Positions 36,499 through 45,413 of a stretch of 64,000 nt of DNA are shown here, piece after piece (the stretch's first letter is position 1; each line of letters opens with the position of its first letter). The stretch lies in assembly GCA_043804925.1 (NCBI GenBank), contig JAZDIP010000047.1, positions 87,099 through 151,098 on the forward strand, read 5' to 3'. The position numbers and the translations under genes were made by a program. Source of the DNA: ChocPot-Mid sp043804925. GTDB taxonomy: Bacteria > Bacteroidota > Ignavibacteria > Kapaibacteriales > UBA2268. The notes under the pieces are model-generated. The model saw only the letters and a list, made by a program, of their open reading frames with translations, was not told the DNA's origin and did no database searches.

Positions 36499-36550
36499 AA
36501 TCATTCGGTTTGAAAAGTATTAATTAATTTAATAACCGGATGATTTTTTT
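36499..36550 (+). terminator. Intrinsic terminator after rpoC
   Basis: AATCATTCGGTT (36499-36510) pairs with AACCGGATGATT (36534-36545) with one G-U pair, followed by a run of T. It closes the rplL-rpoBC unit and separates it from the str operon promoter. Confidence 0.8.
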
Positions 36551-36621
36551 ATTTTAAAATTTTTATTATGATGACAATTTAAACAAAACCGGTATTAATT
36601 GAAAATTAATATTTGAATTTG

Positions 36622-36653
36622 TTTGTTTATTAAAAATATATTTCATAATTTTG
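36622..36653 (+). promoter_or_regulatory. Bacteroidota-type promoter for the rpsL (str-S10-spc-alpha) operon
   Basis: TTTG at 36622-36625, a 20-base spacer and TAATTTTG at 36646-36653 are an exact match to TTTG-N20-TANNTTTG. The stretch TTCATAATTTTGCAAGCT is identical to that before tRNA-Tyr at 24 kb, which suggests a shared strong or growth-rate-controlled promoter type. Confidence 0.75.
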
Positions 36654-36708
36654 CAAGCTCTGGAAATTAGAGAGTTAAAATTAAATTGTTTAATGGAGAT
36701 TAGGTTTA

Positions 36709-37092
36709 ATGCCAACAATAAATCAGTTGATAAAAAAGCCGAGAAAAAAGGTGATAGTAAAGAGCAAATCTGCTGCAATGCAGAGTTGCCCGCAAAGAAG
36801 GGGTGTATGCACAAGGGTTTATACGACAACACCAAAGAAACCGAATTCGGCATTGAGAAAAGTTGCAAGAGTAAGATTGACTCATGGGATTGAAGTAACA
36901 TCTTATATTCCCGGTGAAGGGCATAATCTCCAAGAACACTCGATTGTTTATATCAGGGGCGGCAGGGTTAAAGACTTACCCGGTGTAAGGTATCATGTTA
37001 TACGTGGAACAGCCGATACGCAAGGTGTTGAAGGCAGGCAGCAGGGAAGAAGTAAATACGGTTCTAAGAGACCTAAAAAAACAACAAAGTAG
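36709..37092 (+). CDS. rpsL: 30S ribosomal protein S12
   Basis: Decoding-centre protein that monitors codon-anticodon pairing. The 127 residues contain TTTPKKPNSALRKVARV (with the Lys linked to streptomycin sensitivity) and GGRVKDLPGVRYH, which holds the usually methylthiolated Asp. First gene of the str operon, 56 bases after a clear promoter. Confidence 0.97.
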   Translation: MPTINQLIKKPRKKVIVKSKSAAMQSCPQRRGVCTRVYTTTPKKPNSALRKVARVRLTHGIEVTSYIPGEGHNLQEHSIVYIRGGRVKDLPGVRYHVIRGTADTQGVEGRQQGRSKYGSKRPKKTTK

Positions 37093-37126
37093 TAAAAAAG
37101 TGAAAAATTGAGATAGAAGTTTTGTC

Positions 37127-37594
37127 ATGAGAAAAAGAAGAGCAGAAAAAAGAAGAGTTGAACCCGATCCGCAATACAAAGATTTGCTTGTAACAAGGTT
37201 TGTAAACAATTTAATGCTTGATGGAGAAAAAAACACGTCAAGGAAAATTGTTTACGGTGCTTTTGATATTATAGCTGAAAAAACGAAAAAAGAACCATTG
37301 GAAGTTTTCAGGAAAGCAATGTCGAATGTTGCACCAATAACAGAAGTAAGGTCCCGCAGAGTGGGAGGAGCTACTTATCAGGTTCCAGTTGAAGTCAGGG
37401 AAGACAGAAGGACTGCTTTGGCTATCCGTTGGATTAAGCAATATGCAAAAGCAAGAAGAGACAAAACGATGGCGCAAAAGATTGCTGCAGAATTGATGGC
37501 AGCATTCAATGGCGAAGGAGCATCAGTAAAGAAGAAAGAAGATACACATAGAATGGCTGAAGCAAACAAAGCTTTTGCTCATTTTAAGTGGTAA
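37127..37594 (+). CDS. rpsG: 30S ribosomal protein S7
   Basis: Primary binder of the 16S rRNA 3' major domain, next to the E-site tRNA. The 155 residues start MRKRRAEKRRVEPDP and contain LMLDGEKNTSRKIVYGAFD and RRVGGATYQVPVEV. Standard length. Lies 34 bases after rpsL. Confidence 0.97.
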   Translation: MRKRRAEKRRVEPDPQYKDLLVTRFVNNLMLDGEKNTSRKIVYGAFDIIAEKTKKEPLEVFRKAMSNVAPITEVRSRRVGGATYQVPVEVREDRRTALAIRWIKQYAKARRDKTMAQKIAAELMAAFNGEGASVKKKEDTHRMAEANKAFAHFKW

Positions 37595-37641
37595 TATAAA
37601 GTAAATTGTTCTTTGTCAATTTAAGTAGAGTTGGTTAGAAT

Positions 37642-39696
37642 ATGTCACGGTCATCAGCCAAGTCTAAAATCAGAAATATCGGAATCATGGCTCACATTGA
37701 CGCCGGAAAAACGACGACGACTGAAAGAATACTTTTCTACACAGGTTATCTTCATCGTATCGGTGAAGTTGACGATGGGACTGCATTTATGGATTACATG
37801 GATCAGGAAAGAGAAAGAGGTATTACGATAATGTCGGCAGCTACAACATGCTTTTGGAAAGATTATCAGATTAATATAATTGATACACCCGGTCATGTTG
37901 ATTTTACGGCAGAAGTTCAAAGGTCACTTAGGATTCTCGATGGTGCAATTGGATTGTTTTGTGCGGTTGGAGGTGTTGAACCTCAATCGGAAACAGTCTG
38001 GCATCAGGCAGATATGTACTCTGTTCCAAGAATTGCTTTTATAAACAAACTTGACAGGTTGGGTGCAGACTTCGAAAGAGTCTTGAATATGATGAGAGAA
38101 AAGTTACAGGCAAATCCTGTTGCTGTTACGATTCCGATGGGCAGTGAGGATAAGTTCAAAGGGATAATAGATTTGATAGAAATGAAAGCTCTTTACTTCG
38201 ACAGCGAAAGTTATGGGTTGGATTATAAAATCGAAGAAATACCTGATGAATATATAGGAACAGCTTTATCATATAGAGAGAAAATGATTGAAGCAGCTGC
38301 AGAGAATGACGACGAATTGTTGTCAAAGTATTTAGACGGCGATGAATTAACTAATGATGAAATTAGGCGTGGATTAAGAAAAGGGGTAATAGAGTTAAAG
38401 TTACATATTGTTCTTTGCGGTTCATCCTTGAAGAATATAGGTGTACAGCCATTGATGGATGCGATAATAGATTATTTGCCATCACCCGAAGAGGTTAAAA
38501 ATTTTGACGGATTCGAGCCGGAAAATGAATCAAAAAAGATTAAACGAGAACCAAATGATGATGAACCATTTTCGGCACTGGCTTTTAAAATACTTTCAGA
38601 CCCATTTGTAGGAAAACTCACTTTTGTGAGAATATACTCAGGGAAAGTTAAGACCGGTGAAACTGTTCTAAACGCTACGGTTGGAAAAAGAGAGAAGATT
38701 AATAAATTATTAAAAATGTACTCTAATAAAAGACAAGAAATCGGAGAAGCTGTCTCCGGTGATATATTTGCCATTCCAGGACTGCGTTTCACAAGAACAG
38801 GCGACACACTATGCGATCAAAAACACCCTATAATGTATGAGAAAATACAATTTGCCGAGCCGGTGATTAATCAAAAAATTGAAGCTAAAACATTAGCTGA
38901 CAGAGAGAAGTTGATTACTGCTTTAGACAAACTGGTTGAAGAAGATCCAACATTAAAATTTAATACCGACGACGAAAGTGGAGAATTGATTCTTTGCGGA
39001 GTAGGCGAGCTTCATTTGGAAATTATTGTTGACCGCTTGAAGCGGGAATTCAATCTACCTGCACGTGTGGGAAAACCACAGGTTTCTTACAGGGAGACGG
39101 TGATTGATTCAATACAACAGGATGGTAAGGTCGAACGTCAGACGGGCGATAAAAAACAATATGGTCATGTTATTTTGAAGATTGAACCAGCAAAAAGAGG
39201 TGAAGGTTTGGTCTATCAAAATTTACTCAATGATACTCAAGTTCCCAAACAATATTATCCTGCAATAGAAAAAGGGATAAAAGAATCCTTGCAGGTTGGT
39301 CCAAAAGGTTATCCGGTTATAGATATAAAAGTAACTGTGGTTGGCGGAACTTACAGCGATGAATCATCAACTGAACTTGCTTATATATTTGCCGCTTCAC
39401 AGGCAATAAGAGAAGGAATAGGCAAAGCATCACCGGTTTTGCTCGAGCCATTTTTCGAAGTGGAAATCGTTTCTCCTGAAGATTACGTCGGTGACATAAT
39501 TGCTGACTTCAACTCACGAAGAGGAAAAATTGAAAGTATAAATCAGCAAGGAGTGATGCAGGTTGTTAAAGGTTCAGCTCCTTTGTCCGAAATGTTCGGT
39601 TATGTAACGACATTACGGTCGCTAAGTCAGGGCAGAGCAGTTTACACAATGATATTTTCGCATTACGAACATGCTGTTTTAGAAGATAGAAAATAG
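37642..39696 (+). CDS. fusA: Translation elongation factor G
   Basis: GTPase that moves tRNA and mRNA through the ribosome. The 684 residues have five EF-G domains: P-loop AHIDAGKTTTT (17-27), DTPGHVDF (81-88), NKLD (135-138) and a C-terminal domain ending in YTMIFSHYEHA. Three G-domain details differ from common EF-G: GEVDDG where GEVHDG is usual, DYMDQERERGITI, and NKLDR where NKMDR is usual. These resemble EF-G2/spd-type paralogues. As the only EF-G in the str operon, it is probably still the main translocase. Confidence 0.93.
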   Translation: MSRSSAKSKIRNIGIMAHIDAGKTTTTERILFYTGYLHRIGEVDDGTAFMDYMDQERERGITIMSAATTCFWKDYQINIIDTPGHVDFTAEVQRSLRILDGAIGLFCAVGGVEPQSETVWHQADMYSVPRIAFINKLDRLGADFERVLNMMREKLQANPVAVTIPMGSEDKFKGIIDLIEMKALYFDSESYGLDYKIEEIPDEYIGTALSYREKMIEAAAENDDELLSKYLDGDELTNDEIRRGLRKGVIELKLHIVLCGSSLKNIGVQPLMDAIIDYLPSPEEVKNFDGFEPENESKKIKREPNDDEPFSALAFKILSDPFVGKLTFVRIYSGKVKTGETVLNATVGKREKINKLLKMYSNKRQEIGEAVSGDIFAIPGLRFTRTGDTLCDQKHPIMYEKIQFAEPVINQKIEAKTLADREKLITALDKLVEEDPTLKFNTDDESGELILCGVGELHLEIIVDRLKREFNLPARVGKPQVSYRETVIDSIQQDGKVERQTGDKKQYGHVILKIEPAKRGEGLVYQNLLNDTQVPKQYYPAIEKGIKESLQVGPKGYPVIDIKVTVVGGTYSDESSTELAYIFAASQAIREGIGKASPVLLEPFFEVEIVSPEDYVGDIIADFNSRRGKIESINQQGVMQVVKGSAPLSEMFGYVTTLRSLSQGRAVYTMIFSHYEHAVLEDRK

Positions 39697-39774
39697 AAAA
39701 TACTAATTTTTAAGAAAATTGTTAAAATAGAAAAAAATAAAATTAAATTTAAACACTAACTAAGGAGCATTGAT

Positions 39775-40986
39775 ATGGCTAAGGAAAAATTTGACCGTTC
39801 TAAGCCACACGTTAACATAGGAACCATTGGTCACGTGGACCATGGTAAGACAACTTTGACAGCTGCCATTACAATGGGGCTATCAAAGACAGGTACAAAC
39901 ACACAGGTCCGTACTTTTGACTCAATTGATAACGCGCCTGAGGAAAAAGCACGCGGAATAACGATTGCTACTGCTCACGTAGAATACGAGACAGCAAATC
40001 GTCATTATGCACATGTTGATTGTCCGGGGCATGCCGATTACATTAAGAATATGATAACCGGTGCAGCTCAGATGGATGGTGCTATTCTTGTTTGTGCAGC
40101 AGACGATGGTCCAATGCCCCAAACCAGGGAGCATATTCTTTTAGCACGTCAGGTTGGTGTACCCAGAATTGTTGTCTTTATGAACAAAGTAGATATTGCT
40201 GACCCTGAATTATTAGAATTAATTGAAATGGAATTACGTGAACTTTTGGATAAATACGAATTTCCGGGTGATGATACACCAATTGTAAAGGGTTCCGCAT
40301 TGCACGCTTTGGAAGCGGGAGCAGATACAGCTGCTAAAGCAGATGATCCGAGATTAGCTTGTGTTTTTGAGTTAATGGATGCGGTTGATGCTTTTATCCC
40401 TACTCCTCAAAGAGATACGGACAAACCTTTCTTGATGCCAGTTGAAGACGTATTCTCTATAACCGGACGTGGTACCGTTGCTACAGGCCGTATTGAAAGG
40501 GGAATTGTAAAAGTTAACGAAGAAGTTGAGTTGGTAGGTTTCGGTTTACATAAGAAAACAACTTGTACTGGTGTTGAAATGTTCCGTAAATTATTAGACG
40601 AAGGAAGAGCCGGAGACAACGTTGGCTTATTGCTCCGCGGTATTGATAAAAATGAGGTTGAACGTGGTATGGTTATAGCTAAACCGGGTTCAATAACACC
40701 TCACTTCAAATTTTCAGCACAGGTTTATGTATTGAAAAAAGAAGAAGGTGGACGTCATACTCCATTTTTCAGTGGCTACAGACCACAATTCTACTTTAGA
40801 ACAACCGACGTTACAGGTAATTTGAATTTACCTTCAGGTGTGGAAATGGTTATGCCCGGCGATAACCTTGATAATTTATCAATAGAGTTAATTACACCTA
40901 TTGCAATGGAAGAAAGTTTGAGATTTGCTATCCGTGAGGGTGGCCGTACAGTTGGTTCAGGTGTTGTAACTAAAATTATTGAATAA
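39775..40986 (+). CDS. tuf: Translation elongation factor Tu
   Basis: Delivers aminoacyl-tRNA to the ribosomal A site. The 403 residues contain GHVDHGKTTL (19-28), DCPGHADYIKN (81-91), NKVD and the C-terminal domains with GYRPQFYFRTTDVTG. Codons such as GGT, GTT and CGT dominate, as expected for a highly expressed gene. No second tuf is in the window. The usual tuf copy between tRNA-Thr and tRNA-Trp is absent. Confidence 0.98.
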   Translation: MAKEKFDRSKPHVNIGTIGHVDHGKTTLTAAITMGLSKTGTNTQVRTFDSIDNAPEEKARGITIATAHVEYETANRHYAHVDCPGHADYIKNMITGAAQMDGAILVCAADDGPMPQTREHILLARQVGVPRIVVFMNKVDIADPELLELIEMELRELLDKYEFPGDDTPIVKGSALHALEAGADTAAKADDPRLACVFELMDAVDAFIPTPQRDTDKPFLMPVEDVFSITGRGTVATGRIERGIVKVNEEVELVGFGLHKKTTCTGVEMFRKLLDEGRAGDNVGLLLRGIDKNEVERGMVIAKPGSITPHFKFSAQVYVLKKEEGGRHTPFFSGYRPQFYFRTTDVTGNLNLPSGVEMVMPGDNLDNLSIELITPIAMEESLRFAIREGGRTVGSGVVTKIIE

Positions 40987-41030
40987 AAAAAAATTCTCAG
41001 TAATTTGAGAAATGACAACAGGAGAAAAAA

Positions 41031-41339
41031 GTGGCAGCGCAAAAAATTAGAATAAAATTAAAGTCATACGACCATAACTTGATTGATAAATCGAGCGAGA
41101 AGATTGTAAGAACAATCAAACAGACAGGTGCAGTAGTATCGGGACCGATTCCTTTACCGACCAGGCGTTCTGTTTATACTGTTAACCGTTCTCCTCATGT
41201 TGATAAAAAATCGAGAGAACAGTTTGAGACAAGAATACATAAAAGGTTAATTGATATTTTAAGTTCTACTCAAAAGACAATTGATGCTTTAATGCGTCTT
41301 GAACTGCCTGCAGGTGTTGACGTGGAAGTTAAGGTGTAA
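41031..41339 (+). CDS. rpsJ: 30S ribosomal protein S10
   Basis: Head protein of the small subunit, also the NusE partner in antitermination. 102 residues: IRIKLKSYDHNLID at the start and IPLPTRRSVYTVNRSPHVDK in the loop region. The start is GTG, six bases after GGAG. First gene of the S10 part, joined to tuf by a 44-base spacer without a terminator. Confidence 0.97.
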   Translation: MAAQKIRIKLKSYDHNLIDKSSEKIVRTIKQTGAVVSGPIPLPTRRSVYTVNRSPHVDKKSREQFETRIHKRLIDILSSTQKTIDALMRLELPAGVDVEVKV

Positions 41340-41355
41340 TTTGGGAGTGAATAAG

Positions 41356-41982
41356 ATGAACGCAGCAATTCTTGGTAAAAAGATTGGTATGACAAGTTTG
41401 TACACTGAAAGTGGTGAACAAATTCCCTGTACTGTGTTTGAAGCAGGTCCTTGTCCGGTTGTCCTTGTTAGAACTAAGGAAAGTGATGGCTACGAAGCTG
41501 TTCAATTAGGTTTCCAGGATATACAGGAAAAAAAATTGAACAAACCTGAAAAAGGTCATTTTACTAAAGCAGGTGTCAAACCAACCAGACATTTGAAAGA
41601 ATTCAGGGAATTAAAAAATCCTGTTAATGTTGGAGATGTTTTAACGGTCGAGCAATTTAATGTAGGAGATAGACTAAGAATTACCGGTACAAGCATTGGC
41701 AGGGGGTTTCAAGGTGTTGTGAAACGTCATCATTTCGGAGGTGTCGGTATGACTACACACGGTCAGTCTGACAGACAAAGACATCCCGGTTCAGTTGGAC
41801 AATCTTCTTATCCTTCAAGAATAATTAAAGGTTTGAGAATGGCTGGAAGAATGGGTGGTAAAAGGGCTACTGTCAGGAATTTACAGGTAGTAGAAATTAT
41901 TCCGGAACACAATCTATTACTTGTTAAAGGAAGTGTGCCCGGACCAAAAAATTCAATAATGGAAATTATTAAGCAAAAGTAA
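41356..41982 (+). CDS. rplC: 50S ribosomal protein L3
   Basis: Assembly initiator near the peptidyl-transferase centre. With ATG at 41356, preceded by GGGAG, the protein has 208 residues and begins MNAAILGKKIGMTSLY, the normal L3 start. The HHFGGVGMTTHGQSDRQRHPG loop region (including the often methylated Gln) is present. An upstream in-frame ATG at 41299 would overlap rpsJ and is rejected. Confidence 0.96.
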   Translation: MNAAILGKKIGMTSLYTESGEQIPCTVFEAGPCPVVLVRTKESDGYEAVQLGFQDIQEKKLNKPEKGHFTKAGVKPTRHLKEFRELKNPVNVGDVLTVEQFNVGDRLRITGTSIGRGFQGVVKRHHFGGVGMTTHGQSDRQRHPGSVGQSSYPSRIIKGLRMAGRMGGKRATVRNLQVVEIIPEHNLLLVKGSVPGPKNSIMEIIKQK

Positions 41983-42032
41983 GGACATGCAAATTGCATG
42001 GCTGTACAGAGAACAGAGACAGGAGTATTAAA

Positions 42033-42659
42033 GTGCAGATAGATGTTTATTCAAAAGATGGAAATGTTACAGGACAAGTTGATTTGCCTGATGATATATT
42101 TGGTATTGAGCCAAACGAACATGCTATGTATCAGGCAGTAGTAGCGTTTTTAACAAATAAAAGACAGGGTACAGCCAAGACAAAAACCAGAGACGAAATT
42201 AGAGGCGGCGGTAAAAAACCTTGGAGACAAAAAGGCAGGGGAACGGCAAGAGCAGGTTCCACAAGGTCTCCTATTTGGGCAGGTGGTGGTACGATTCATG
42301 GACCACAACCGAGAGAATATGATTATAAGTTAACTAAAAAAGTGAAAAGGTTAGCAAAAAAATCTGCTCTATCAACCAGATGTAGCGAAAATAATATAAC
42401 TGTTATCGAGGATTTTTCATTTGATGAAATTAAAACACGGAATATGGTTAATGTACTGGCAAATTTGAATTTGACTGAAACAAAAACTTTACTGTTGCTT
42501 CCTCAACCCGATGATGTAGTATTTATATCTTCAAGAAATATTGAAAATATAACGATTTATCCTGCAGATAAAATTTCAACTTATGACATTTTAAATCATA
42601 AGAAAATATTGTTGTTTAAGAGTGCTATTGAAACTATTGTGAAAACATTCGGTAATTAA
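42033..42659 (+). CDS. rplD: 50S ribosomal protein L4
   Basis: Lines the peptide exit tunnel and in some bacteria represses the S10 operon. I place the start at GTG 42033, with AGGAG at 42021-42025. This gives 208 residues beginning MQIDVYSKDGN. The tunnel loop has GGGKKPWRQKGRGTARAGS. A longer frame from 41994 lacks a ribosome site. Confidence 0.93.
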   Translation: MQIDVYSKDGNVTGQVDLPDDIFGIEPNEHAMYQAVVAFLTNKRQGTAKTKTRDEIRGGGKKPWRQKGRGTARAGSTRSPIWAGGGTIHGPQPREYDYKLTKKVKRLAKKSALSTRCSENNITVIEDFSFDEIKTRNMVNVLANLNLTETKTLLLLPQPDDVVFISSRNIENITIYPADKISTYDILNHKKILLFKSAIETIVKTFGN

Positions 42660-42672
42660 GAAGAGATTTAAA

Positions 42673-42972
42673 ATGATTGATGTTATAAAAAAGCCGCTTG
42701 TAACCGAAAAAGCAATGAAAATTGGTGAAAATAACCAATATGCTTTTATTGTTGAAGGGAATGCAAATAAAATTGAAATCAAAAAAGCAGTGGAAGAACT
42801 TTTTGAAGTTAATGTTACAAGTGTTCGCACTTTGAATGTTAAAGGTAAAATAAAAAGCCGTTTTACAAGAAAGGGTATTCAGCGCGGGAAAACAGCGGGT
42901 AGAAAGAAAGCATTCGTAACGCTAAAAGAAGGTCAAACAATCGATTTGGTGTCAGGCGAAACAAGTGAGTAA
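42673..42972 (+). CDS. rplW: 50S ribosomal protein L23
   Basis: Sits at the exit-tunnel mouth and docks trigger factor and SRP. 99 residues with IKKPLVTEKAMKIGENNQY at the start and the mobile loop GKIKSRFTRKGIQRGKTAGR. Lies 13 bases after rplD. Confidence 0.96.
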   Translation: MIDVIKKPLVTEKAMKIGENNQYAFIVEGNANKIEIKKAVEELFEVNVTSVRTLNVKGKIKSRFTRKGIQRGKTAGRKKAFVTLKEGQTIDLVSGETSE

Positions 42973-43062
42973 AGTCGTGTTTGTGTGATGGACACATCTA
43001 AACGATATGGTGACTGAAAGATAGAAAATTTGTGTGATTATTAAAGAATAACGTTAGATAAA

Positions 43063-43905
43063 ATGGGAATAAGAGCATTAAAACCGATAACACCTGGAAC
43101 GAGGTTTTACTCAGTTAGTACTTTCGACGAAATTACTACTGACCAGCCATACAAACCACTTGTGGTTTCGATGAAACGAAGCGGTGGAAGGAATAATACC
43201 GGAAGGATTACTTCCAGGCACAGAGGTGGTGGACATAAGCGGAAATACAGAATTATTGATTTTAAAAGAAACAAAATTGATATTCCTGCTATTGTCGAAA
43301 CTATTGAATATGACCCTAACAGGTCTGCAAGGATTGCTCTGGTTAAGTATGAGGACGATGAGATAAGATATATTTTAGCTCCTGACAAAATGAAAGTTGG
43401 GGATAGTATCATCACAAGTGAAAACGCTGAGTTTAAAGATGGCAATACGTTGCCGTTGTATAAAATTCCGGTTGGATTGTTTATCCATAATATCGAAATG
43501 AAACCGGGGAAAGGCGGACAAATGGCAAGAAGTGCAGGTACATACGCACAATTGGTTGCAGTTGACAACAAGAACGCACAAATTAAATTGCCATCCGGTG
43601 AAATTCGGATGCTCCCAAGGTCATGCAAAGCCACTTTAGGTGTTGTCAGTAATGGTGAGCATGAAAATATTGTGAAAGGAAAAGCAGGTAGAAATATTTG
43701 GGCTGGTAAAAAGCCACAAACAAGAGCTATGGCTATGAATCCAATTGACCATCCAATGGGTGGAGGAGAAGGAGCTTCAAAATCGGGTGGCGGGCGCCAA
43801 CATCCAACAACTCCATGGGGTAAATATACGAAAGGTTTGAAAACCCGTAAGAAACGTAAACTGTCAAGCAAGTATATTATTCGTTCGAGAAAAAAAAGTA
43901 ATTGA
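43063..43905 (+). CDS. rplB: 50S ribosomal protein L2
   Basis: Needed for subunit joining and peptidyl transfer. 280 residues with the RHRGGGHKRKYRIIDFKR segment and the C-terminal MNPIDHPMGGGEGASKSGGG loop that holds the essential His. Preceded by a 90-base spacer that shows no terminator. Confidence 0.97.
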   Translation: MGIRALKPITPGTRFYSVSTFDEITTDQPYKPLVVSMKRSGGRNNTGRITSRHRGGGHKRKYRIIDFKRNKIDIPAIVETIEYDPNRSARIALVKYEDDEIRYILAPDKMKVGDSIITSENAEFKDGNTLPLYKIPVGLFIHNIEMKPGKGGQMARSAGTYAQLVAVDNKNAQIKLPSGEIRMLPRSCKATLGVVSNGEHENIVKGKAGRNIWAGKKPQTRAMAMNPIDHPMGGGEGASKSGGGRQHPTTPWGKYTKGLKTRKKRKLSSKYIIRSRKKSN

Positions 43906-43910
43906 TAAAA

Positions 43911-43944
43911 GTTTTAAATTTTAAGTTTTAAATTTTAAATTAAG
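43911..43944. repeat. Heptamer tandem repeat (TTTTAAA-like)
   Basis: Units TTTTAAA, TTTTAAG, TTTTAAA, TTTTAAA lie between rplB and rpsS. Confidence 0.7.
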
Positions 43945-43950
43945 GAAAGT

Positions 43951-44232
43951 ATGTCAAGGTCACTAAAAAAAGGATATTTTGTTCATTATAAATTACAACG
44001 CAAAGTTGATGCGTTAAACGTAGAGAATAAAAAGCAAGTTATTAAGACATGGTCGAGAGCTTCTACCATTACTCCTGATTTTGTCGGACATACTGTGGCA
44101 GTTCATAACGGCAATAAATTTATTCCGGTTTACATATCGGAAAATATGGTGGGACATAAATTGGGAGAATTTTCTCCTACGAGAATTTACAGAGGTCATT
44201 CCGGTCATAGGAAAGCAGACGCTAAAAAATAA
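43951..44232 (+). CDS. rpsS: 30S ribosomal protein S19
   Basis: Binds 16S rRNA in the head with S13. 93 residues with SRSLKKGYFVHYKL, TITPDFVGHTVAVHNG and HKLGEFSPTR. Normal length. Confidence 0.97.
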   Translation: MSRSLKKGYFVHYKLQRKVDALNVENKKQVIKTWSRASTITPDFVGHTVAVHNGNKFIPVYISENMVGHKLGEFSPTRIYRGHSGHRKADAKK

Positions 44233-44276
44233 TTGACAATTGACAATTGAAAATTGATAATGGATAATTGATAATG
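44231..44276. repeat. Heptamer tandem repeat (AATTGAC/AATTGAT-like)
   Basis: Six units drifting from AATTGAC to AATTGAT and AATGGAT fill the gap between rpsS and rplV and run up to the rplV start codon. Confidence 0.8.
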
Positions 44277-44618
44277 GAAGCAAGAGCACAAAAAAAGCAT
44301 ATTAGGTCATCACCAGTGAAAATGAGATTGGTAGTGGATATGATTCGTGGGAAAAGTGCCGCAGAAGCATTCGGTATTTTGAAATTCTCGCCAAAGAAAG
44401 CGGCGCATGATGTTGAAATGCTTTTGAAATCGGCTATATCGAATCTGTCGAATTTGGAAGATGGTATCACGGTTAAGAACGAATCCGTTTATATAAAGCA
44501 GGTATTTGTTGATCAGGCAGGTACTGTAAAAAGAATACGGCCTGCACCGATGGGTAGAGCTTATAGAATTAGAAAACGTTCGAATCATTTAACAATAGTT
44601 GTTGCAACACAGGATTAA
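44274..44618 (+). CDS. rplV: 50S ribosomal protein L22
   Basis: Spans the large subunit and lines the exit tunnel. With ATG at 44274 it has 114 residues, beginning MEARAQKKHIRSSPVKMR. The tunnel-loop region RPAPMGRAYRIRKRSNH is present. The upstream TTG at 44268 lies inside the heptamer repeat and is less likely. The repeat takes the place of a clear ribosome site. Confidence 0.94.
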   Translation: MEARAQKKHIRSSPVKMRLVVDMIRGKSAAEAFGILKFSPKKAAHDVEMLLKSAISNLSNLEDGITVKNESVYIKQVFVDQAGTVKRIRPAPMGRAYRIRKRSNHLTIVVATQD

Positions 44619-44636
44619 AAGAGAAGGAGTTAAATT

Positions 44637-45278
44637 TTGGGACAAAAGACAAATCCAATAGGTCTGAGGTTAGGTATAATAAGACAATGGGAATCTAACT
44701 GGTTTGACGAACAAAACGTTGCTGTTAAGCTCGATGAAGATATGAAGGTTAGAAGTTACCTGAGAAAACGTTTGAAAAAAGCAGGTGTTTCCAGAATAAT
44801 AATTGAAAGAACTACTAAGCAATTGAGAATTACTATCAATACTTCAAGACCGGGTGTTATTATTGGAAGGTCAGGCAAAGATATAACTCAACTCGAGGAA
44901 GAAATTAAAAGATTTGCTAAGAGAGATGACGTAAAAATTTTAATTAGTGAAATAAAAAGGCCTGAACTCGATGCACAATTGGTTGCAGACAACATTGGAC
45001 AGCAGTTAGAAGGAAGAATCTCGTTCAGAAGGGCTATGAAACAGGCAGTATCTTCAGCTGTGAGAATGGGGGCAGTTGGTATTCGTGTCATGTGTGCCGG
45101 GCGATTAGGCGGTGCTGAAATGGCTAGAACCGAACAATATAAAGAAGGCAGAATCCCATTGCATACTTTAAGGGCGGATATTGATTATGCGACATCAACA
45201 GCTTTTACGATATATGGTGCAATTGGTGTTAAAGTATGGATATGCAAGGGTGAAGTGATAGGGAAGAAGTTGTATTAA
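44637..45278 (+). CDS. rpsC: 30S ribosomal protein S3
   Basis: Forms part of the mRNA entry channel. 213 residues beginning MGQKTNPIGLRLGI with a KH domain (RPGVIIGRSGKDI). The start codon is TTG at 44637, supported by GAAGGAG at 44623-44629 and by the conserved N-terminus. Confidence 0.96.
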   Translation: MGQKTNPIGLRLGIIRQWESNWFDEQNVAVKLDEDMKVRSYLRKRLKKAGVSRIIIERTTKQLRITINTSRPGVIIGRSGKDITQLEEEIKRFAKRDDVKILISEIKRPELDAQLVADNIGQQLEGRISFRRAMKQAVSSAVRMGAVGIRVMCAGRLGGAEMARTEQYKEGRIPLHTLRADIDYATSTAFTIYGAIGVKVWICKGEVIGKKLY

Positions 45279-45325
45279 AGTTGACAGTAGATAGTTGACA
45301 TAATAAAGTAAATAGAAGATTGAAA
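45279..45325. repeat. Heptamer-period repeat (GTTGACA/GTAGATA-like)
   Basis: About six degenerate seven-base units (GTTGACA, GTAGATA, GTTGACA, TAATAAA, GTAAATA) lie after rpsC in the 135-base gap to rplP. The rest of that gap holds nothing I can identify. Confidence 0.6.
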
Positions 45326-45413
45326 GAAAAGTAAGACGTTTTATGTTGAAAACGGAAAATAGAGAACGGATAATTTAAATGAAGATTATTGAAAAAATTG
45401 GTGAGTTAAAGTA

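Noticed and set aside
36651..36893. An 80-codon plus-strand frame overlapping the start of rpsL
   Set aside because: It overlaps rpsL in another frame and its peptide resembles nothing known; rpsL is certain.
43107..43871. A 254-codon open frame antisense to rplB
   Set aside because: rplB is certain by sequence; the antisense frame is compositionally odd and overlaps it completely.
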